Assembly: GCF_000819885.1 (NCBI RefSeq)
Contig: NZ_CDBO01000027.1
Location: 1 to 64,000 of the forward strand
Direction of reading: 5' to 3'
DNA: 64,000 nt
Source of the DNA: Aeromonas fluvialis
Lineage (GTDB): Bacteria > Pseudomonadota > Gammaproteobacteria > Enterobacterales > Aeromonadaceae
Positions 55,526 through 64,000 of the stretch are shown one piece after another. Position 1 is the stretch's first letter. Every line of letters starts with the position of its first letter. The notes below the pieces were generated by a model. That model did no database searches, was not told where the DNA came from, and saw nothing but the letters and a program-made list of their open reading frames with translations. A program made the translations under genes and the position numbers.

Positions 55526-56815
55526 TCACTCCTCTTTGCCAATGACGCAGTTGCGGCCGCTCCGCTTGGCCCGATAGAGCATCTGGTCGGCGCGGGCGTA
55601 GAGGCTCTCCATCCGCTCCCCTTCGCCATTTTCCACCAGTCCGGCGCTGATGGTGATGACCAGCTTATCCCCATTGGGCAGGGGCAGCGGGCTCTGCATC
55701 ACCTGCAGGCGCAGCCGCTCGGCCAGCGAAGCTGCCGCCGAGAGGGTGGTATTGGGCTGTAAAATGGCAAACTCGTCGCCGCCGATGCGGGCCAGCACAT
55801 CTTCGCTGCGCAGCACCGACTGCATCACCTTGCCCAGATGGATCAGCGCCTTGTCCCCTTGCGGATGACCATAGCGATCGTTGATGCATTTGAACTGATC
55901 CACATCCAGCACCATCAGCACCGAGGTGAGCTGGTGGCGCATGTTCATACTCAGGTTCTTCTCGCATGCCTCGAAGAAAAAACGGCGGTTGTAGAGACCG
56001 GTCAGGCCATCGCGCACCGACTGCTGGTGCAACTGCTCCTTGAGCTGGTGCAGTTCGGTGATATCGGAAGAGATGCCAATCAGGGTCGGGGTGCCATTGG
56101 CCAGCATAAAGGGCACCTTGACCGACCAGTAGTTGTGCAGATTGCCCTCGGGATCTGTCAGCGTCTCTTCCCCGGCTTGCAGCTCGCCGGTTTCGAATAC
56201 CCGGTTGTCAAGCCGCCACAGCACGCTCGCGCTGGCCAGCGGGATCACCTCATCATCGCGCCGGTTGATGATCAGCTCGGCAGGAAGGCCAAGCAGATCG
56301 GCGACCTTTTGATTGACGTAGAGAAAGCGGTGCTGGCTGTCTTTCATATAGATATGGGCATCGACGTTGGCGAGGATGATCTCCAGCAGCTGATGCTGCT
56401 CCGCCAGTCGCGCCTCGATCAGCTTGTGTTCGGTGATATCGGTGGAGATGCCGCACAGGCCGACCAGCGTGCCATCCCGGTCGTACATCGGCTTCTTTAC
56501 GCTCCAGTAGATCCGTTTTTCACCTGTGGTTCTGAGGTAGTTGACCTCTTCCCGGGTGATCGCTATCTGCTGATCCAATACTTGGCGATCATTTCGCTTC
56601 AGATCCTCCGAATGGGCGAGATCAAAGAAGGTGCCATCGTCCTGCCCCTGCAACTCGGCGAGAGTACAGCCAAAGAGATCCAGCACCGCCTGGTTGGCAT
56701 AGGTGTAGCGGCCCGCCAGATCCTTGGTAAACAGGTAGGCGTCCGTCTCGTTGAAGATGGATCTGAGTTGATCCAGCTCATGCTGCAATCGGGTGGGTAA
56801 GGGTTCATCCTTCAT
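55526..56815 (-). CDS. Diguanylate cyclase with two PAS domains
   Basis: 429 aa. Two PAS/PAC sensor domains (about 15-130 and 138-255, each ending in GISTDITE / GISSDITEL) are followed by a GGDEF domain (VRDGLTGLYNRRFF...) with intact active site ARIGGDEF and product-inhibition site RSED five residues before it. It should make cyclic-di-GMP under control of a PAS-bound ligand or redox cofactor. No transmembrane segment, so cytosolic. I use ATG 56815, which has AGGATGG eight bases upstream; an ATG four codons earlier is possible. Confidence 0.92.
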   Translation of the reverse strand: MKDEPLPTRLQHELDQLRSIFNETDAYLFTKDLAGRYTYANQAVLDLFGCTLAELQGQDDGTFFDLAHSEDLKRNDRQVLDQQIAITREEVNYLRTTGEKRIYWSVKKPMYDRDGTLVGLCGISTDITEHKLIEARLAEQHQLLEIILANVDAHIYMKDSQHRFLYVNQKVADLLGLPAELIINRRDDEVIPLASASVLWRLDNRVFETGELQAGEETLTDPEGNLHNYWSVKVPFMLANGTPTLIGISSDITELHQLKEQLHQQSVRDGLTGLYNRRFFFEACEKNLSMNMRHQLTSVLMVLDVDQFKCINDRYGHPQGDKALIHLGKVMQSVLRSEDVLARIGGDEFAILQPNTTLSAAASLAERLRLQVMQSPLPLPNGDKLVITISAGLVENGEGERMESLYARADQMLYRAKRSGRNCVIGKEE

Positions 56816-57061
56816 GGGGTTAACCATCCTTGGGTCACCATGGCTAAATTATGAGTGTTTTTTAAGCCATTCGAGGATACAAAACAACCAAATGGTGTTC
56901 ATTAAATGATCGAATCAGTCCAGCCAAGGCGGAATGGCTCATTTATCGAGTGATTCGCTTTGTTTTTGTTCGTTCATGCTCCCGCCCTGGCTCCCGCCCA
57001 GAGTCGCTGTGATGGGTTGGCTGAACACGAGGCCAATGTGCATCAACTGTTTTAAATTATG

Positions 57062-57320
57062 GCCTGGTATAACGACGAACACCGACATAGCCGTATCCGC
57101 TTCGTCACGCCGAGCGAACGACATCGAGGCGAAGATAAGGCCCTGCTAGAGAAACGACATGCAGTGTATCAGGCCGCACAAGCGCAATACCCTGCGAGGT
57201 GGAGTGGCAAGACGCGAGACTGGACACCGATCGGTGCAGTGATGCTGAATCCGGAGCGGTCCGAACCAGAGCAAAAACAGGTGGCTTAAAACAGGTTTAC
57301 GCGACAACCATCTTGAAAAA
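57062..57320 (+). mobile_element. 3' remnant of an IS3-family insertion sequence
   Basis: The frame to 57289 encodes WYNDEHRHSRIRFVTPSERH...GEDKALLEKRHAVYQAAQA, the C-terminal end of an IS3-family OrfB transposase after the last catalytic residue. The upstream catalytic DDE part and OrfA are missing; the match begins abruptly near 57062. The sequence after the stop, to about 57320 (GTTTACGCGACAACCATCTTGAA), resembles IS3 right-end DNA. Nonfunctional. Confidence 0.85.
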
Positions 57321-57555
57321 CGCCGCCCTCGGCGCCACTAATGATGGCGCTGATGACAAGAAACATGACATCTACAAGATCATGTTTACGATGGATATCA
57401 GAGCGGGTTTCTTCAACGAGGGTAAGGTGTTCAATTAAGGTCATAGAGCACGCCTCCTGCATGGAGGCGTGATTAGATCACAGATGATCAGTCTGTTCAA
57501 ATTTCATTAACAAAGTGCGATCCCGCCCTGGGGATAACCCGGCTTTATTATCAGC
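57321..57555. other. Gap between IS remnant and his operon
   Basis: A perfect 9-bp hairpin CACGCCTCC-TGCAT-GGAGGCGTG at 57449-57471 lies 85 nt past the hisI stop and may end the his transcript, though without a T-run on either strand. A frame through 57438 (DDKKHDIYKIMFTMD...FNEGKVFN) may be the 3' fragment of a gene broken by the IS; I do not recognise it. Confidence 0.4.
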
Positions 57556-58176
57556 TTATTTATTGTGCCGCTCATAAAGCCGCTGCACCACATCCTGTAA
57601 TCCCAGCCCTTCGTTTTGCAGCAGCACGGTGAGGTGGTAGAGCAGATCGGCGGATTCGTTGATGAGCTCCTCCCGATCCTTGGCCATGGCGGCCAGCGCC
57701 ACTTCGACACCTTCCTCACCGACCTTCTGGGCGATGCGCTTGGTGCCTTTGCCATAGAGGCTGGCGGTGTAGCTGGTGGCCGGATCGGCACCTTTGCGGG
57801 CGGCCAGCACCTGCTCCAGCTCTGCCAGAAAACCGAGGGGTGGCAGCGGGTGGCCATGGAAGCAGGAGGTCGTCCCTTTGTGGCAGGTGGGGCCGATGGG
57901 ATTGGCAGCAATCAGCAGGGAATCGTGATCGCAGTCGGTGCTGATGGCCACGAGTTTGAGCACATTGCCCGAGCTTTCGCCCTTGGTCCAGAGCCGCTGT
58001 TTGCTGCGGCTAAAGAAGGTGACCTGACCTGTGGTCTGGGTCTTCTCCAGCGCTTCACGGGTCATAAAGCCCTGCATCAGCACCTCGCCGCTGGCGGCGT
58101 GCTGGACGATGGCGGGGATCATGCCATCGCATTTTTCCCAGTCGAGCTGTTCAATTAATAAGTTGGAATTATGCAC
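57556..58176 (-). CDS. hisI: Bifunctional phosphoribosyl-AMP cyclohydrolase / phosphoribosyl-ATP pyrophosphatase
   Basis: 206-aa HisIE fusion catalysing the second and third steps of histidine synthesis. N-terminal cyclohydrolase: [16 protein letters not shown], metal-site Asp/Cys in [10 protein letters not shown] and [10 protein letters not shown]-terminal pyrophosphohydrolase from about residue 113: [16 protein letters not shown] and [10 protein letters not shown] (Mg-binding acidics). Last gene of the operon on the minus strand; a short decayed copy of its 5' end lies in the gap to hisF. Confidence 0.96.
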   Translation of the reverse strand: MHNSNLLIEQLDWEKCDGMIPAIVQHAASGEVLMQGFMTREALEKTQTTGQVTFFSRSKQRLWTKGESSGNVLKLVAISTDCDHDSLLIAANPIGPTCHKGTTSCFHGHPLPPLGFLAELEQVLAARKGADPATSYTASLYGKGTKRIAQKVGEEGVEVALAAMAKDREELINESADLLYHLTVLLQNEGLGLQDVVQRLYERHNK

Positions 58177-58212
58177 GGGTATCGGCTCCTCTATTATCAG
58201 ACCGGCACTCAG

Positions 58213-58255
58213 GGCGGGGGATCATGGCGCATTTACATTTTTCCCAGTCGAGCTG
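58213..58255 (-). repeat. Diverged copy of the hisI 5' segment
   Basis: 58213-58255 repeats 58111-58149 (inside hisI): 20 nt are identical (58236-58255 and 58130-58149) and the rest is near-identical. On the minus strand both read EQLDWEKC, with synonymous differences, but the outside copy is not in frame with a start. It sits between hisF and hisI. Confidence 0.75.
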
Positions 58256-58304
58256 CTCGGCAAGGGGGCGCGCGCTGGCGGTTGTTTGTGCATTTTCAGA
58301 GAAG

Positions 58305-59077
58305 TTATTCACGGATGGCGACTCCTTCGGTTTTCAGCCAGCGTTTCAATTCGGGAATGGGGATAAGGCCCTTGTGGAACACAGAGGCGGCCAGCGCCCC
58401 GTCCACATCGGCGAGGGTGAAGGCATCGCGAAAGTGTGCCATGGCACCGGCGCCGCCGGAGGCGATCAGCGGCACCTTGCAGACGCTGCGCACTTGCTTG
58501 AGCTGGTCGAGATCATAACCCTGACGCATGCCGTCCTGATTCATCACGTTCAGCACGATTTCGCCCGCGCCGCGCTTTTGTACCTCCTGCACCCAGTCGA
58601 GAGTGTGCCAGGCGGTGGTGCGGGTGCGACTCTCGTCACCGGTAAACTGTTTGACCTGATAGTGGCCCGTCCCAGCGTCGAAGTAGGAGTCAATGCCCAC
58701 CACCACGCACTGCACGCCGAAGCGCTCGGCCAGTCGGCTGATCAGGGTCGGGTCGGCCAGCGCCGGGGAGTTGATGGAGATCTTGTCGGCGCCAAACTCG
58801 AGGATCTGGCGGGCATCCTCCACACTCTTGATGCCACCGGCGACGCAGAAGGGGATATCGATCACCTCCGCTACCCGGCTCACCCAGCTCTTGTCCACCA
58901 CCCGCGCATCGCTGGAGGCGGTGATGTCATAGAACACCAGCTCGTCAGCGCCCTCTTCGGCGTAGCGGCGCGCCAGCTCGACAATGCCGCCCATCACCTC
59001 GTGATTGCGAAACTGCACCCCTTTGACCACCACGCCATCTTTCACGTCGAGGCAGGGGATAATGCGTCTTGCCAGCA

Positions 59078-59078
<1 letters not shown>
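58305..59078 (-). CDS. hisF: Imidazole glycerol phosphate synthase, cyclase subunit
   Basis: 257-aa TIM barrel that with HisH turns PRFAR into imidazole glycerol phosphate and AICAR. Catalytic Asp in IPCLDVKDG (Asp11) and Asp in [19 protein letters not shown] region, with phosphate-binding GGI and SGGAGAM loops. Start overlaps the hisA stop by one base. Confidence 0.97.
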
Positions 59079-60485
<1,407 letters not shown>

Positions 60486-60486
<1 letters not shown>

Positions 60487-61625
60487 CACAGCACTCCCTT
60501 GCTGGAGGGGAGCTCGCTCCCTTCCACCCGAATGGCCTGACGCAGGGCGCGGCCAAAGCCTTTGAACAGCGCCTCTACCTGATGGTGGGTGTTGCCGCTG
60601 CCCACCTTCATCTGCAAGGTGATGGCCATGGCGTCTGACAGCGAGCGGAAGAAGTGGGGCACCATCTCGGTAGCCATCTCGCCCACGTTGTCACGGCCAA
60701 AGCCGCTCGGGCAGTCGAATACGAAGTAGGGGCGACCGCTCAGATCCAGCGCTGTGCTCACCTCTTGCTCCGTTAGCGGGCGGGCATCGATCACTGCCTG
60801 CACTTCGTCCATCGCCAGCACGAAACCGAAACGGCCGATGCCGCGCTTGTTGCCAAGGGCCTGACGCAGTGCCTGACCGAGGGCCAGCCCCACGTCCTCT
60901 ACCGTGTGGTGATCGTCGATATGCAGATCGCCGCTGACGTTCAGCTTGAGCTGGAAACCGGCGTGGGTGGCAATTTGATCCAGCATGTGATCAAAGAAGC
61001 CGATGCCGGTGGCGATCTGGTTGCCGCCGCTCTTGTCGGTGGCAGAAGGGTCCAAATCTACCGCCACCTGAATGCGGGTCTCCTTGGTATTGCGCTCTAC
61101 CTCGGCTACGCGGCTCTTATTTGGACTGAGAACAGTGAGCAGCTGATCACGGATAGCGAGCCAGCCGTGATCTAGCGGGTGGTAGCGAATACCGCTGATG
61201 CCCATGTTCTCGGCAAGCTGCAGATCGGTCTGGCGATCGCCAATCACGAAGGAGTTGGCAAAGTCGATGCGGCCCGAGGCGAGGTACTCCCTCACCAGCC
61301 CAAGGTGGGGCTTGCGGCAGCTGCAGCCGTCGGTGGGGAAGTGGGGGCAGATCAGCACCTGCTCCCACTTCACCCCTTGCGATTCAAACAGGTGCATCAT
61401 CAGGTCGTGGGGTGGCTGGAAGTTCTCCAGCGGCAGGCTGGCGGTGCCCAGCCCATCCTGATTGGTCACCATCACCAGCACGTAACCGGCGGCCTGCAAC
61501 TCGCGCAGCACTGGGATCACCATGGGCTCGAAGCGCAGCTTGGCGAGGCTATCCACCTGCTTGTCGCTCACCGGCTCTTCAATCAGGGTGCCGTCGCGGT
61601 CGATAAACAAAAACGGGGTCTTCAT
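60486..61625 (-). CDS. hisB: Bifunctional histidinol-phosphatase / imidazoleglycerol-phosphate dehydratase
   Basis: 379 aa. N-terminal HAD phosphatase ([12 protein letters not shown], with the zinc Cys/His loop [14 protein letters not shown]) is fused to the dehydratase (about 180-379) with two Mn-binding patches [11 protein letters not shown] and NTHHQVEA. The fusion is the enterobacterial-type arrangement. Confidence 0.97.
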
Positions 61626-61640
61626 CGCTACATCCTTGTT

Positions 61641-62711
61641 CTAGAGAGAGGGAGAGGGCAGGTCACGCAGTACGGCCAGCACGGCGTCCATCTCGCCCTG
61701 ATAGCCGATGGTGACGCGAATGCTGTTATCCAGACCCGGCTTGGTTGAGAAATCCCGCAGTATGATGCCTGCGGCCTTCATGGCAGCAAAGACGGCGGCG
61801 CCATCCACAAAGCGCACCAGCACGAAGTTGCCCTTATCCTCGAACACGGCGTTGACGCAGGAAAGTCTGCCGAGCTCTGCCTTGAAGGCGGCTTTTTGCT
61901 TGTTGAGCTCCTGCACCCGCTCCTGCATCAGCTCCAGCCCCATGGGGGAGAGGGCCTGCGCCGCGATCTGGGCGATGGGCTCGGGAATGGGATAGGGGGC
62001 GATCACCTTGGCCAGCATGGCGATCACCTCGGGATGGCCTAAGGTAAAGCCGCAGCGGATCCCCGCCAATGCAAAGGCCTTGGAGAGGGTGCGGGTCACC
62101 ACCAGATTGGGGAAGCGGGCCAACAGGTCCACCACGGACGCTTCCGGGCAGAACTCGATATAGGCCTCGTCCACCACCACGATGGCGCGATCCCGCGCCT
62201 TCTCCAGCAGAGCGATGAGACCGTCGCGCCCCACCAGATCCCCGGTGGGGTTGTTGGGAGAGCAGAGAAACACCAGTTTCACATCAGACAGACGGTCTGC
62301 GATGGCGGGCCAGTCAGGCTGACGGTTGGCGGTCAGCGGCTGCTCGACGATGCCGACGCCGCAGGTCTCGGCGCTGATGGCGTACATGCCGTAGGTGGGG
62401 GGGCAGATGAGGATCTGATCTTCACCCGCTTCGCAGAAGGTGCGAATAAGCAGCTCGATGGCCTCGTCGGCACCGCGACTGACCAGTACCTGTTCGGGAT
62501 TGACCCCGGCATAGGCGGCATAACCAGTCACCACCTCGGCCGGTTGGCATTCGGGATAGCGGTTGAGACGGCTCCCCTCGATGGTGAAGGGATAGGCCTG
62601 TGGTGCCTCGTTGGCGTTGAGCCAGACGTGGCCCTTGCCGCCGATGCGGCGAGCGGATTGATAAGGGGTGAGGGCCCGCACCACGCGGCGCGCCAGATTG
62701 GCAATGCTCAT
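61641..62711 (-). CDS. hisC: Histidinol-phosphate aminotransferase
   Basis: 356-aa PLP aminotransferase making histidinol phosphate. PLP lysine in [29 protein letters not shown] and RVTIG motifs are present. The ATG at 62711 overlaps the hisD stop (ATGA). The reading frame is open for 92 codons upstream inside hisD on another frame; the family starts at MSIANLARR. Confidence 0.97.
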   Translation of the reverse strand: MSIANLARRVVRALTPYQSARRIGGKGHVWLNANEAPQAYPFTIEGSRLNRYPECQPAEVVTGYAAYAGVNPEQVLVSRGADEAIELLIRTFCEAGEDQILICPPTYGMYAISAETCGVGIVEQPLTANRQPDWPAIADRLSDVKLVFLCSPNNPTGDLVGRDGLIALLEKARDRAIVVVDEAYIEFCPEASVVDLLARFPNLVVTRTLSKAFALAGIRCGFTLGHPEVIAMLAKVIAPYPIPEPIAQIAAQALSPMGLELMQERVQELNKQKAAFKAELGRLSCVNAVFEDKGNFVLVRFVDGAAVFAAMKAAGIILRDFSTKPGLDNSIRVTIGYQGEMDAVLAVLRDLPSPSL

Positions 62712-64000
62712 GACAAATCCTTCTGCTCTGTTTTTTGCGGCAAATCGATTGAAAGTGCGTTCAGTCTGAGGGTGACGGCGTTCTTGTGGCCATCGAGCCC
62801 TTCGGCCTCTGCGATGCGCTCGACGATGGGACCAAGGCCCTGAATACCTTCCGCGCTCAGCTCCTGCACCGTGTAGCGGCGCTGATAATCGGCAAGGCCA
62901 AGGCTGGAGTAGGTGCGGGCATAGCCATAGGTAGGCAGAGTGTGGTTGGTGCCGCTGGCGTAATCGCCGACCGACTCGGGGGTCCATGCCCCGAGGAAGA
63001 TGGAACCGGCGTTCTCGAGGCTATCCAGCAGATCGCGGGGCGCTTGGGTCTGCACAATCAGGTGCTCCGGCGCGTAGGCGTTGGAGATGGCGCACGCTTC
63101 GGCCAGATCGTCACAGAGGATCACCAGACTGCTACCGAGCGCCTGCGCGGCGATCTCGCGGCGGCTCAGCTTGGCCAGCTGGCTCTTGATTTCTCCTGCG
63201 ATGGCATCGGCCAACAGGGGCGAGGTGGTCACCAGCACCACCTGACTGTCGGGGCCGTGCTCGGCCTGGGAGAGCAGATCTGCCGCCACGAAGGCCGGGT
63301 TGGCACTCTCGTCGGCAATCACCAGCACCTCGGAGGGGCCCGCGGGCATGTCGATGGCCGCGCCGCGCCAGTCGCGCGAAACCTGCCCCTTGGCTTCGGT
63401 CACATAGGCGTTGCCCGGGCCGAAGATCTTGTCCACCTTGGGAATGCTTTCGGTGCCGTAAGCCATGGCTGCGATGGCCTGGGCGCCACCGATGGCGAAG
63501 ACCTTCTCGACGCCGCAGGCGCGGGCGGCAAACAGGATCTCGTCGCTGGCCGGGGACGGGGTGCAGAGCACCACTTCACGGCAACCGGCGATGGCTGCAG
63601 GAATAGCCAGCATCATCACGGTGGAGGGGAGCGGCGCGCTGCCCCCCGGCACATAGAGGCCGACCCGGCTGATGGGCTGGGTGCGCAGTTCGCACACCAC
63701 CCCAGGTTGGGTCTCGACCCGCACCACCGGCTGCACCTGGGCGGCGTGGAAGGTGCGAATATTGGCAATCGCCGCTTCGATGGCGTTTTTGATGTCGTCA
63801 TCCAGTCGCGCGCAGGCAGCTTCAATTTCGGCCTCACTAACGCGCAACTGTTCACGGGGGGCGCGCTCGAAGCGCTGGCTCAGCTCGCGCAGGGCCTCAT
63901 CGCCACGGCTACGCACCGCGGCGATGATATCCCGCACTACGGCGCCAATATCGGCCTCGTCATTGAGGGCGGGCCGGGTCAGCACGTCGGCCTGCTGGGC
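62708..64000 (-). CDS. hisD: Histidinol dehydrogenase (5' end outside the window)
   Basis: NAD-dependent Zn enzyme oxidising histidinol to histidine, final two steps of the pathway. 430 residues are visible; the frame continues off the right edge (…[13 protein letters not shown]), so the first ~15 residues and the start are missing. Zn ligands and catalytic His/Glu appear in [12 protein letters not shown] and SYAPEHL-type SNAYAPEHL, and [20 protein letters not shown] are conserved. Likely second gene of the operon after hisG. Confidence 0.96.
   Translation of the reverse strand, partial: AQQADVLTRPALNDEADIGAVVRDIIAAVRSRGDEALRELSQRFERAPREQLRVSEAEIEAACARLDDDIKNAIEAAIANIRTFHAAQVQPVVRVETQPGVVCELRTQPISRVGLYVPGGSAPLPSTVMMLAIPAAIAGCREVVLCTPSPASDEILFAARACGVEKVFAIGGAQAIAAMAYGTESIPKVDKIFGPGNAYVTEAKGQVSRDWRGAAIDMPAGPSEVLVIADESANPAFVAADLLSQAEHGPDSQVVLVTTSPLLADAIAGEIKSQLAKLSRREIAAQALGSSLVILCDDLAEACAISNAYAPEHLIVQTQAPRDLLDSLENAGSIFLGAWTPESVGDYASGTNHTLPTYGYARTYSSLGLADYQRRYTVQELSAEGIQGLGPIVERIAEAEGLDGHKNAVTLRLNALSIDLPQKTEQKDLS

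Overview
The window looks like chromosomal DNA of an Aeromonas-like gammaproteobacterium. It is GC-rich, with the enterobacterial-type order elyC / cmoM-mukF-mukE-mukB, an adjacent tpiA-pfkA pair, and a compact hisD-C-B-H-A-F-IE operon. The genus is inferred from gene content and codon style, not from a database search.

Layout. 1-7.2 kb: minus-strand sdaA and ppnP, a plus-strand dicarboxylate/amino-acid symporter, a 1.6-kb gene-poor stretch holding one well-formed micro-ORF, then minus-strand tpiA and pfkA. 7.2-15.5 kb: elyC, divergent from cmoM and the MukFEB condensin genes. 15.6-23.3 kb: an accessory stretch with an RlpA-like lipoprotein, two GNAT acetyltransferases, a frameshifted DJ-1/PfpI gene, a second peptide deformylase, several unknown or very small genes, an alpha/beta hydrolase and an orphan JetD-like (Toprim) protein. 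The part from about 16.1 to 18.0 kb is AT-richer than its surroundings.

23.5-53.2 kb is the centrepiece: an almost complete purine-degradation / selenium-dependent molybdenum hydroxylase cluster. The order is ygeW-ygeX-ygeY-hyuA-yqeA, then an EamA permease and a Ca2+/Na+-type antiporter, yqeB-yqeC (opposite strand), then mocA-ygfK-ssnA-ygfM-xdhD-xanQ-guaD-ghxQ-xdhA-xdhB-xdhC. Read as a system, permeases import purine bases and GuaD and XdhABC bring them to xanthine/urate. XdhD/YgfM/YgfK/SsnA/HyuA are the candidate reductive and ring-opening steps. YgeX, YgeY and YgeW would then release pyruvate, ammonia and a carbamoyl group, and YqeA would convert carbamoyl phosphate to ATP. YqeB, YqeC and MocA would mature the molybdenum (and selenium) cofactor. 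The region upstream of ygeW carries a sigma-54-like element and several dyads including an FNR-like box, and a PurR-like operator lies upstream of ghxQ.

53.2-57.5 kb: a glycine-zipper protein, a 62-aa gene, a decayed acyl-CoA synthetase, a PAS-PAS-GGDEF diguanylate cyclase and a 3' remnant of an IS3-family transposase. 57.5-64 kb: the histidine operon on the minus strand, with hisD running off the right edge. I found no rRNA, tRNA, CRISPR array, prophage or origin in the window.
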